Origin: Desulfamplus sp.
GTDB lineage: Bacteria > Desulfobacterota > Desulfobacteria > Desulfobacterales > Desulfobacteraceae
Reading direction: 5' to 3'
Length of the DNA: 55,864 bases
NCBI GenBank assembly: GCA_015231615.1
Contig: JADGBE010000019.1
Span: forward strand, 1-55,864
Below the pieces are notes generated by a model. It was not told the DNA's origin. It ran no database searches and saw nothing but the letters and a program-made list of their open reading frames with translations. Positions 17,134 to 25,186 of the stretch are shown here, piece after piece. The first letter of the stretch is position 1. Every line of letters starts with the position of its first letter. The position numbers were made by a program, and so were the translations under genes.

Positions 17134-20043
17134 ATGATGAGTCTTATTAAGCAATTGATATTACCATTTTTTATTATTACCGCTTCATTTATAGTTATCA
17201 ATATTACTATTGCCGAAGAAAAAATAGGAGTTCCTCAAGAGGTAAATAGTGAAAGTAAAAATGACGCAGACAACGTAGATAAGACTAAAAAAATCTTAGA
17301 ACAGATCGCTCTAATTGAGAAAACTTTTGAGATGGAAGGAAAAGAGATTTTAGACCTTTTTGCATACTTAGAAGATATATTAGGTAAAAAGAGAGAATTT
17401 GAGTCCCAAACTAATGTCTATAAAATAGAGCTGACCACATTTGGAAGCCAGTTGCACCTTCCTGACGTTGAGACGAAATTGCTTGAAAAAGCATATATGA
17501 GTTCGCAGGCTGCTGTTGGTAAGCTAACTAAAGATGTGGCAAGATTAAAAGAAAAAAGTGAGCAGTTAAAGCAGAGCCAGCAAATATCTTATGAGCAGAA
17601 GATAAATAACGATAAATTTTTGATGGAACTGCAATTCTCTGCCCAAACATATTCTAATAAGGAGATCACACATGCTAAAGAGATAACAACAGCCGATGCC
17701 GCTTCACAAAAACAGATTTCCCCAAAAAATAACCAACAAGAGACCTTAGATAAAAAGCAAATTCAAGTTATTGATAAGCCACAAAGACTCTCACCTGAAC
17801 AGCAGCTTGAATCAGGAAAATATGGAGACCCGCAACAGAGAGCAGCGTTAAAGCAGAGAGTCGAACTTGAAGAACAACTTCAACAAGAGCAAAATTTGTT
17901 AGCCCAAAAAAAATTAGAAGAGGAGAAAAAAGCAGAAGAAGAGCAGAGAGATTCTCTTAATAAATTGACAATTAAATTAAAATTTTTGCAAACAGCTCTT
18001 ACCAAAAAGATGCTCTTAATGCAGTCAATCATCTCAATCATAAGTGGAGAGATACCAGAACTTGAAGAGATACAGTCTAAATACAAAACTCTTGCAAGTG
18101 AGCTTGAGATTCGTATCCGTGATTCAAAAAAAGCTGAACTTTTAACAAGAAAGACAAACCCCCTGACTCAAGGTAGGTGGAAACAAATAGGCGAAGATAT
18201 AAGCGAATTTCTATCTATCGTAGATTCTATATTTGACCTTAAAAGCTGGGAAAATAGCTTCAGTTTTTTATGGTTATCAGGGTTACATAAGCTAATTTCA
18301 TTTATTATTATTCTTTTTTTAGTCTCACTAATTTCAATAAGGTTCAAGATACTAATAAAAAAATTCTCATCATCATCACCACATCTTGAGAAACGCTACT
18401 GGAGCAGAGTGGTTCTTGGAACTTTTGCAAACAACCTTGTTCTGTCAGCAGTTACAGCTTTTTTTTATCTTTGCATAAAGTTTAGACTCTTTTTTAACTA
18501 TGCGATTGTTGCAAATCTTATTGTTGAGATATTGATGATTCTTATCTTTATTTTATGGCTTATATATTTTTTTGAAAATATCAAAAAAAGATACCCAAAA
18601 ACTCCGGTAAAAGAGCTTATCTTTTTTTTAAAAGCACTAAACTTAGTCGCTATTATCTATATTTTGTTTGGAACTGCTTTAAAAAGCGATAGCACAATTG
18701 TTATTGGATACAGACTTTTATGTGAGATAATGTTTTATGGCTGGCTTATCTATTTTTTGAAAAAACTTATGCCAGAGATGACAAGATATTGTGAACGACA
18801 AAACAAAACAATTCAGATGATACCCACATTCTATAAAAATGGAGTTATTTTAGCAGCTATTGTTGGAATTGTTCTTGAGCTTCTCGGTTATGGAACTCTT
18901 GCATTCTATTGGTACACATCTTGGGGAAAGACAGTTGTTGTTTTGATGTGGTCAGCTCTAATAATAGGGGCATCAAAGGAGTGGATAATTTCAGACCTTT
19001 CTGATGATGCTAATCAGGCAAAAGATAGTGCTGCACATACTCATAGCCATCAAACACACCCGCATGGTCTGGTTAAGAGTGAATTCTCTATTCTCTGGCT
19101 AATCAGAAAACTATCATTTATTGTCATGTTTTTTGGTGTAACAATAGCTTTGATGCTCTCATGGGCAAGCAGTGATTTTGTCTTTGCATGGCTCTATACT
19201 ATCCTTAGTTTTAAATTTACCGTAGGCTCAATGAGTTTCAGTATTTTTACTATATTTGAAGCTATGGTTATTATTATAATTACCCATTTTTTTGCAAATA
19301 TATGGCGTAACTTTTTTAAGAAAAATATACTTGGAGAGAGCGGTCTTGATCAGGGATTACAAGAGTCAATGACCACCATAACAGTCTATTCAATATGGAT
19401 TATTGGTATATTTACAGCATTGATTGTGTTTGGTCTTAACACCACTACGCTTACAGTAGCTTTTGGAGCATTGAGTATTGGTATTGGTTTTGGTCTTCAA
19501 AATGTTGTAAGTAACTTTATAAGTGGGATAATTTTACTTTTTGAGCGTCCAATTCAAGTTGGAGATGACATTGAGGTTGGTGGAATATGGGCAACAGTCA
19601 AAAAAACCAATGTTCGTTCAACATTGGTTCAAACCTACGACAACGCCACAATTATTATTCCGAATTCTGAACTTATAAGTAATCGCGTAACCAACTGGAG
19701 TTTTAAAGATAGGAGATTAAGAAGAAAGGTAAAGGTTGGCGTTGAGTATAGCTCTGATGTTGAGCTTGTTAGAAAGACGCTTCTTGAAGTTGCTGGCAGA
19801 ACACCAAGAGTTTTAAAATTTCCTGAACCTGATGTTCTTTTTGAAGATTTTGGCGACAGTGCATTGATATTTGGGTTAAGATTCTGGACATTTACAGATT
19901 ATTGCATAACAGTTGAAACTGATATAAGATTTAAGATAAGCAAAGCATTTAAGGAAAAGGGAATTGTTATGGCATTTCCACAGCAAGATATTCATATAAA
20001 ATCTGTGCCATCAAACTTTATAGTTGCAGAAAAGCCATCTTAA
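17134..20043 (+). CDS. Large MscS-family mechanosensitive channel (MscK/MscM-like)
   Basis: 969 residues. A signal peptide (LILPFFIITASFIVINITIA) precedes a periplasmic coiled-coil region rich in Gln, Glu and Lys to about residue 350, then some ten membrane helices, and a C-terminal MscS core: pore helix TLTVAFGALSIGIGFGLQNV (about 770-790), then NFISGIILLFERPIQVGDDI, NATIIIPNSELISNRVTNWS and the cytoplasmic beta/alpha domain. Such proteins open under membrane tension and release solutes on osmotic downshift. A His-rich loop (HTHSHQTHPHG, near 632-642) lies between helices on the way to the pore and could bind metal. It is monocistronic; the thiamine riboswitch begins right after its stop codon. 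Confidence 0.9.
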   Translation: MMSLIKQLILPFFIITASFIVINITIAEEKIGVPQEVNSESKNDADNVDKTKKILEQIALIEKTFEMEGKEILDLFAYLEDILGKKREFESQTNVYKIELTTFGSQLHLPDVETKLLEKAYMSSQAAVGKLTKDVARLKEKSEQLKQSQQISYEQKINNDKFLMELQFSAQTYSNKEITHAKEITTADAASQKQISPKNNQQETLDKKQIQVIDKPQRLSPEQQLESGKYGDPQQRAALKQRVELEEQLQQEQNLLAQKKLEEEKKAEEEQRDSLNKLTIKLKFLQTALTKKMLLMQSIISIISGEIPELEEIQSKYKTLASELEIRIRDSKKAELLTRKTNPLTQGRWKQIGEDISEFLSIVDSIFDLKSWENSFSFLWLSGLHKLISFIIILFLVSLISIRFKILIKKFSSSSPHLEKRYWSRVVLGTFANNLVLSAVTAFFYLCIKFRLFFNYAIVANLIVEILMILIFILWLIYFFENIKKRYPKTPVKELIFFLKALNLVAIIYILFGTALKSDSTIVIGYRLLCEIMFYGWLIYFLKKLMPEMTRYCERQNKTIQMIPTFYKNGVILAAIVGIVLELLGYGTLAFYWYTSWGKTVVVLMWSALIIGASKEWIISDLSDDANQAKDSAAHTHSHQTHPHGLVKSEFSILWLIRKLSFIVMFFGVTIALMLSWASSDFVFAWLYTILSFKFTVGSMSFSIFTIFEAMVIIIITHFFANIWRNFFKKNILGESGLDQGLQESMTTITVYSIWIIGIFTALIVFGLNTTTLTVAFGALSIGIGFGLQNVVSNFISGIILLFERPIQVGDDIEVGGIWATVKKTNVRSTLVQTYDNATIIIPNSELISNRVTNWSFKDRRLRRKVKVGVEYSSDVELVRKTLLEVAGRTPRVLKFPEPDVLFEDFGDSALIFGLRFWTFTDYCITVETDIRFKISKAFKEKGIVMAFPQQDIHIKSVPSNFIVAEKPS

Positions 20044-20065
20044 GTGTTAAGAAGTCAACAATTCT

Positions 20066-20152
20066 ATATTGTTGCGGGAGCCAAGCAGTTTGCTGAGAGG
20101 GGATTGTATCCCGACCGCCTAACCTGATACGGATAATGCCGACGTAGGGAAT
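20066..20152 (+). ncRNA. TPP (thiamine pyrophosphate) riboswitch
   Basis: The conserved THI-element segments appear in order: GCGGGAGCC, then TTGCTGAGAGG with the CUGAGA core, a short stem GGGAT-TGT-ATCCC, GACCGCC, then AACCTGATACGGATAATGCC (only one base from the AACCUGAUCUGGAUAAUGCC consensus) and GACGTAGGGAA. P2 forms from GCGG and CCGC. It sits in the leader of thiBPQ, followed by a terminator at 20238-20290, so TPP binding most likely favours termination and lowers thiamine uptake. The boundaries of P1 are less certain because it is AT-rich. Confidence 0.95.
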
Positions 20153-20237
20153 TTATAACTTAATATTTATAACTCCTTAAGATTTTTTATTTCATATCTA
20201 TAACTCCTTAAAATTTATAGATAAGAATTTGTAAATA

Positions 20238-20290
20238 AAACCATCTTCTACCTGTTGGCATTATACAGATTAGAGGGTGGTTTTTTATTT
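20238..20290 (+). terminator. Rho-independent terminator of the TPP riboswitch
   Basis: AAACCATCTT (20238-20247) pairs with AGGGTGGTTT (20274-20283) using two G-U pairs, followed by TTTTATTTTT. It lies 86 bases after the aptamer and 22 bases before the thiB start codon, the position expected of an expression-platform terminator. Part of the AT-rich stretch at 20153-20237 would have to form the antiterminator; the repeated ATAACTCCTTAA at about 20174 and 20201 could take part. Confidence 0.8.
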
Positions 20291-20312
20291 TTAATTAAAG
20301 AGGAGTTATTTA

Positions 20313-21452
20313 ATGGAGAAATTTAGAAAACAATCAAGCCGTGTTGTTGCATTAAGTCTATTTATTCTAACTATTTTGTCTGTTTCAACTATTTTTATTT
20401 CTAATGCAATATCCAAAGATGTTAAAAAAACGCCAACACAAGAAATAACAGTAATGACCCATGACAGTTTTAGTGTAAGTGAAAAAGTTGTTGCCATATT
20501 TGAAAAAGAGAATAATGCAAAGATAGTATTCCTAAAATCTGGAGATGCTGGAGAAGCTCTTAATAAGGCAATTCTATCTAAAAATAATCCGCTTGCTGAC
20601 ATCTTTTATGGTGTTGATAACACTTTTTTAAGCAGAGCTATTAAGGAAGATATTTTTATACCATATAACTCGCCGATGCTTAAATTTGTTGATGACTCCT
20701 TGAAACTTGACCCTTTAAACAGACTTTTGCCAGTTGATTTTGGAGATGTGTGTCTTAATTACGACAAAAAATGGTTTAAAGAGAAAAAAATATCTCCACC
20801 AACTATGTTAGAAGATTTGATAAAGCCTGAATATAAGGGGTTGCTTGTAGTTGAAAATCCTGCAACATCTTCTCCTGGTCTTGCATTTTTGCTTACAACA
20901 ATAAGTAGATTTGGCGAATCGTCTGCATTTGAATTTTGGAAAGAGTTAAAAAATAATGGGGTAGCTATCACAAGTGGCTGGAAAGAGGCTTATTGGGGGA
21001 AATTTTCAGCAACTTCTGAAGGCGATAGACCAATTGTGGTAAGTTATGCCTCAAGCCCTGCTGCTGAAGTTCACTTTGCAAAAGATGAATCTGACAAAGA
21101 TAAATCTATTAAAGATAAAGAACAAAATGGATTAGATAAAAATAGCAATGCCCCAACTGCTGCTGTTGTCGAGAATGGCTCTGCATTTAGACAGATTGAG
21201 TTTGCAGGCATTTTAAAAGGCACTTCTAACCTTGTGCTTTCACAAAAGTTGATTGATTTTTTGCTTTCTCAACAATTTCAAGAAGATATTCCTCTTCAAA
21301 TGTTTGTCTTTCCTTCAAATAGTAATGCAACTCTTCCAGATGTATTTAAACAACATGCTATAATTACTAAAGAGCCAGCAACACTTTCTTATGAGAAAAT
21401 AAGCGAAAAAAGAGAAGTTTGGATTGAAAAATGGACTGAGTTGATGTTGTAG
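20313..21452 (+). CDS. thiB: Thiamine ABC transporter, periplasmic substrate-binding protein
   Basis: 379 residues with a signal peptide (VVALSLFILTILSVSTIFIS). The mature part has the TbpA/ThiB pattern: ITVMTHDSFSVSEKVVAIFE, LADIFYGVDNTFL, LLPVDFGDVCLNYDKKWF, and SGWKEAYWGKF in the ligand region with RPIVVSYASSPAAEVHF. It captures thiamine or TPP in the periplasm and delivers it to ThiPQ. GAGGAG lies before the ATG. A Lys/Asp-rich insert of about 22 residues (KDESDKDKSIKDKEQNGLDK) near residue 260 is absent from usual family members. The TPP riboswitch upstream confirms the thiamine assignment. First gene of thiBPQ. Confidence 0.93.
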   Translation: MEKFRKQSSRVVALSLFILTILSVSTIFISNAISKDVKKTPTQEITVMTHDSFSVSEKVVAIFEKENNAKIVFLKSGDAGEALNKAILSKNNPLADIFYGVDNTFLSRAIKEDIFIPYNSPMLKFVDDSLKLDPLNRLLPVDFGDVCLNYDKKWFKEKKISPPTMLEDLIKPEYKGLLVVENPATSSPGLAFLLTTISRFGESSAFEFWKELKNNGVAITSGWKEAYWGKFSATSEGDRPIVVSYASSPAAEVHFAKDESDKDKSIKDKEQNGLDKNSNAPTAAVVENGSAFRQIEFAGILKGTSNLVLSQKLIDFLLSQQFQEDIPLQMFVFPSNSNATLPDVFKQHAIITKEPATLSYEKISEKREVWIEKWTELML

Positions 21453-21487
21453 ATTTAAGAGTATATTTCAAAGCAGAAATAAATTGA

Positions 21488-21515
21488 GTAGGGTTTAACC
21501 ATGGTTAAACCCTAC
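21488..21515. repeat. Perfect 28-base palindrome between thiB and thiP
   Basis: GTAGGGTTTAACCA (21488-21501) is followed immediately by its exact reverse complement TGGTTAAACCCTAC (21502-21515). As RNA it forms a 12- to 14-bp hairpin in the thiB-thiP gap. Such structures between binding-protein and permease genes commonly protect the upstream message or attenuate readthrough, giving excess binding protein; here that is inference. Confidence 0.9.
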
Positions 21516-21564
21516 AAATTATGATATAAACCATAGTAATGTGAGCTATAAAAGAGAAATAAAA

Positions 21565-23433
21565 ATGGATAAACGGGATAAATATTTAATTCCACTGATT
21601 GTGGGCTTTATCCCGTTTATTTTTCTTCTGTTATTCTATTTCTACCCCCTTGCTGGAATATTTATTAGAAGTTTCTTTGACCAAAACGATTTTACGTTCC
21701 AAAGTATATTCTCCTTTAAATTCCTTAAACAAGCTGTTTTTTTTACTAACTTTCTCAAGATATTTGAATCTTCGCGTATCCTATCAATTATTTGGTTCAC
21801 ATTTTGGCAGGCTTCTGTCTCAACAATATTGACCCTTATTGTTGCTCTTCCATGTTCTTACGTTATGGGGACATTTGAATTTAAGGGCAAAAAGCTGATT
21901 ATGACATTAGCAACTCTTCCGTTTGTGCTTCCAACAATTGTAGTTGCTACATCATTTCAGATCATTCCATCTCTAATTCAAGATACGATTTTGTTATTAT
22001 TAAATAGCCAAGTTATTAATTTGTTATTAGGCGAGCATATTAAAAATTCGTTATTTGATAATCAATTTCTTAACTTTTTAAAAAACGAAAACCCAATAAT
22101 AATGATTTTTTTTGCCCATGTTTTCTACAACTTCTCAGTTGTTCTTAGAATAACCTCATCGTTTTGGTCTTCTCTTAGTAAAGATATGAAAGAGGCTGCT
22201 TCAATACTTGGAGCAAACAACTTTCAGACTTTTTTCAAAGTTACTCTTCCGCTTCTTAGACCAGCAATTTTTGCGTCAGCCATGTTGGTCTTTATATTCT
22301 GCTTCTCAAGTTTTGGTGTTGTGTTAATTCTTGGCGGACCATCTTTTTCTACAATTGAAGTTGAGATATATAGGCAGGCAGCACACCTTTTTAATCTTCC
22401 AGTTGCATCTATTTTGTCTCTGTTTCAGATATTTTTCACCTTTGCAATGATGCTGGTCTATACACGGCTGCAAAAAAAGATAGCTATGTTTACTCCTGAG
22501 TCGGAACGATTCTCGTTAAAAAAGCCTTACTCTGCTATTGAGAAACTTTTAGTTTCTTTGTCTGTTTTGTTTATTATCTTGCTTTGCGGGCTTCCAATGG
22601 TAGCTTTGTTGTTAAAATCAATCTATTACAAAGGTTCTCTATCTTTAATATTTTATCGGGAACTATTTTTAAACTCATCTGGCTCGATATTTTATGTCTC
22701 ACCAATTGTTGCTATATTAAACTCGCTTATGTTTGCATTTATAACCCTTATAATGGCGTTAATTGTAGGAAGCTGTGCCGCGATTTTGATAAAACAATGC
22801 TCTTATACAGACCAAAATTTGGGGATAAATAGAAATTTGAGCATAAACAGAAATCCGAGGATAAACAGGAATTTAACCATAAAAAAATATATATCCTCTA
22901 TCCAAATTCTATTTGGAAAATTGCTTGAACCTCTTTTTATGCTCCCGCTCTCCACTTCAGCAGTTACGCTTGGGTTTGGCATGATAATTACCCTTGATAA
23001 GCCTCCACTGAATTTGAGGACATCTATCTTTCTTATTCCTATAATTCACACTTTGGTTGCTTTTCCATTTGTCGTGAGGGCTGTTTTACCAGCACTTAAA
23101 TCAATTCCATTGAGTCTAAAAGAGGCTGCTTCACTAATGGGCGCATCACCTTTTAGGGTATGGCTTCATATTGAGTTACCAATTATTGCAAGAGCTTTGT
23201 CAATTGGGGCTGTATTTGCCTTTACAGTAAGTCTTGGAGAGTTTGGAGCTGCCTTGTTTGCTGCAAGACCAGAATTTACAACAATGCCTATTACGATATA
23301 TAAATTGTTAGGGCAACCCGGGATTATGAATTATGGCCAGGCAATGGCGATGTCATCAATATTGATGTTAGTAACATCAATCGGGTTTATTTTTATAGAA
23401 AATATAAGGCAATTTGGGCATGAAGGTTTTTAA
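21565..23433 (+). CDS. thiP: Thiamine ABC transporter, permease (fused two-domain)
   Basis: 622 residues with about twelve membrane helices in two homologous halves. Each half ends in the cytoplasmic EAA loop that docks the ATPase: EAASILGANNFQTFFKVTLP (first half) and EAASLMGASPFRVWLHIELP (second half). It forms the thiamine/TPP channel of the ThiBPQ complex. ATG 21565 is preferred over GTG 21541 because AAAGAG lies before it and family proteins start near here. Between the halves is an 18-bp in-frame repeat coding for NRN-(L/P)-x-I units (22825, 22843, 22861), inside an Asn/Lys/Ile-rich loop of the second half that is longer than usual. The first half also has an extended periplasmic loop around residues 145-175. 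Confidence 0.93.
   Translation: MDKRDKYLIPLIVGFIPFIFLLLFYFYPLAGIFIRSFFDQNDFTFQSIFSFKFLKQAVFFTNFLKIFESSRILSIIWFTFWQASVSTILTLIVALPCSYVMGTFEFKGKKLIMTLATLPFVLPTIVVATSFQIIPSLIQDTILLLLNSQVINLLLGEHIKNSLFDNQFLNFLKNENPIIMIFFAHVFYNFSVVLRITSSFWSSLSKDMKEAASILGANNFQTFFKVTLPLLRPAIFASAMLVFIFCFSSFGVVLILGGPSFSTIEVEIYRQAAHLFNLPVASILSLFQIFFTFAMMLVYTRLQKKIAMFTPESERFSLKKPYSAIEKLLVSLSVLFIILLCGLPMVALLLKSIYYKGSLSLIFYRELFLNSSGSIFYVSPIVAILNSLMFAFITLIMALIVGSCAAILIKQCSYTDQNLGINRNLSINRNPRINRNLTIKKYISSIQILFGKLLEPLFMLPLSTSAVTLGFGMIITLDKPPLNLRTSIFLIPIIHTLVAFPFVVRAVLPALKSIPLSLKEAASLMGASPFRVWLHIELPIIARALSIGAVFAFTVSLGEFGAALFAARPEFTTMPITIYKLLGQPGIMNYGQAMAMSSILMLVTSIGFIFIENIRQFGHEGF
22819..22880 (+). repeat. 18-bp in-frame minisatellite in thiP
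   Basis: ATAAA(t/c)AG(a/g)AAT units start at 22825, 22843 and 22861, 18 bases apart, encoding INRN-x-x repeats. It lies in a loop between helices of the permease's second half and does not disturb either EAA motif. Confidence 0.85.
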
Positions 23434-23528
23434 TACTTTAATAGACTCATAGCGTTTCTCTTTTGATTCTAAAACAAAATCTCTTCAGAAAATTTATGTC
23501 AAAGATATATTTTTAGGATAGTTACTGA

Positions 23529-24359
23529 ATGGTAATGAATGAACTGGTTATTAAAAATATCTGCTTCAAAAATAGAGAATCATTAGCAGAAGCGACAGAT
23601 AAAGGAGATTCTGAATATATTTTAAAAGATATAAATATCTCCATAAACAGAGGCGACTCTCTTTCAATTCTTGGACCTTCAGGTTGTGGCAAAACAACAC
23701 TTTTGCGTATTATAGCAGGATTTGAAAAGCCGTATTCAGGAGAGATCTTTTTTAGGGAAAAGAACATGTCAAATGTCCCAACTCATAAAAGAAATTTTGG
23801 TATGATGTTTCAAGATTTTGCACTATTTCCCCACAAAAATGTTTTTCAAAATATCTCTTTTGGTCTTGAAATGAAAAAACTACCCAAAAAAGAGATTACG
23901 TTACGAGTCCAAGAGATGCTTGAGCTTGTAAATCTTGAGCAGTACGGAAAAAGAGATATAAGAGAGCTTTCAGGCGGCGAACGTCAGAGAGTTGCACTTG
24001 CAAGAACTCTTGCCCCCTCTCCTGACCTTATTATGCTTGATGAACCACTTGGTGCATTAGATAGACAGTTGAGAGAGAGGCTTCTTGCTGATTTATGTTT
24101 TATCTTGAACAGAACCATAAACAACAGAACCAAAAGTAAAATCGTCAAGACCGAAGAGATAAAAAGCCGCATTAGTAAAAAAAATGAGGTTAATAAGGCA
24201 ATCACCACAATCTGGGTTACCCATGACCATAATGAGGCTTTTGCTGTATCTGATATTGTTTGTGTAATGAGCAATGGAAAAGTTGAGCAAATAGACTCTA
24301 TTGAGAATTTACGCAATAGCCCTGTTAATAGAGTTGTTGCTGATTTTCTTGGTTTATAA
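23529..24359 (+). CDS. thiQ: Thiamine ABC transporter, ATP-binding protein
   Basis: 276 residues. Walker A GPSGCGKTT (about 53-61), Q-loop MMFQDFALFPH, signature LSGGERQRVALARTL, Walker B LIMLDEPLGALD and switch His in IWVTHDHNEA are all intact, so the ATPase should be active. It energises thiamine import through ThiP. AGGA lies 10 bases before ATG 23529. A Lys/Asn-rich insert of roughly 30 residues (from TINNRTKSKIVK to KKNEVNKAI) separates the helix after the D-loop from the H-loop strand; normal ABC proteins have only a few residues there. Last gene of thiBPQ, convergent with the CPBP protease gene. Confidence 0.92.
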   Translation: MVMNELVIKNICFKNRESLAEATDKGDSEYILKDINISINRGDSLSILGPSGCGKTTLLRIIAGFEKPYSGEIFFREKNMSNVPTHKRNFGMMFQDFALFPHKNVFQNISFGLEMKKLPKKEITLRVQEMLELVNLEQYGKRDIRELSGGERQRVALARTLAPSPDLIMLDEPLGALDRQLRERLLADLCFILNRTINNRTKSKIVKTEEIKSRISKKNEVNKAITTIWVTHDHNEAFAVSDIVCVMSNGKVEQIDSIENLRNSPVNRVVADFLGL

Positions 24360-24415
24360 AGATCGTTTCTAAACTGTCCATTAACATTCTAAACCTACAG
24401 CGATCAAATTTTAGT

Positions 24416-25186
24416 CTATAAATACTCAGAAAATAACCAAATCAAAAATAAGTTTATTGTAAAGATGGCTGTGTTTCCAAGTGTGTGTATGATGATTGGT
24501 GCTGCAAGGCTTTTTGAATATTCATAGGATAGAGCAAATATAATACCTCCAATAAATGGAATAATCAGAGATAGTTGAATGCTTTTACTTCCTGATATAT
24601 GACACAATAAAAATATAGATGTGCTTATGATAAGTGCAGCGGTAACTCCATATTTTCTGAAAAAAGAGTATATAAAACCTCGAAAAAAAAGCTCTTCAGC
24701 AAATGGGCTTACTATGCAACCTGTAAACATAAATATCGCAACTTCAAATTGTTTGTTGTCTGGGCTTGAGTTTGAAAGCAGATTAGAAAAAAGAGGAGAA
24801 TTAAAAAACAGAAGTGGATTTTTTCGGGTAATAGATAGAATCATAAACGCTCCAACAATTGCTGCTATCCCAAAATAAAATGACCAGAGTAGCCCCGTTT
24901 TTACCCCTTTTCTCAGATTTTGTCCTTTAAAACCAAATATCTTCTCAAAGTCCGATTTATAGTAAATAGCAACACCCATGATAAATGTTATTTCAAATAT
25001 TCGGAGAATAAGGATTTTTTCAATGTTTGAAAACGGGGTTGCAAGAGCGAAGATTTTATTTAAAAGAAATCTACCGCCGATTTCAATAATTAAGATAAAA
25101 GCTGTGGCAACAGACAAAGAGCTAAATTTAATAGCGTTAGTATAACCACTATTATTGTCATATTTTCTCGAGTCTTTTAAGGGCAT
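24416..25186 (-). CDS. CPBP-family intramembrane metalloprotease (CAAX/Abi type)
   Basis: 256 residues, about seven to eight membrane helices. The CPBP motifs are complete: AEELFFRGF (EExxxR), LLCHIS (FxxxH) and IIHTLGNTA (HxxxN), which coordinate the metal. Members cleave prenylated or membrane peptides, or act in immunity and maturation; no substrate can be named. The start is ambiguous: TTG 25240, ATG 25216, ATG 25207 and ATG 25186 are in frame; the last is taken because AAAGAG lies 8 bases upstream. All overlap the end of the preceding HEAT-type membrane gene (stop at 25158), which suggests translational coupling. Confidence 0.78.
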   Translation of the reverse strand: MPLKDSRKYDNNSGYTNAIKFSSLSVATAFILIIEIGGRFLLNKIFALATPFSNIEKILILRIFEITFIMGVAIYYKSDFEKIFGFKGQNLRKGVKTGLLWSFYFGIAAIVGAFMILSITRKNPLLFFNSPLFSNLLSNSSPDNKQFEVAIFMFTGCIVSPFAEELFFRGFIYSFFRKYGVTAALIISTSIFLLCHISGSKSIQLSLIIPFIGGIIFALSYEYSKSLAAPIIIHTLGNTAIFTINLFLIWLFSEYL

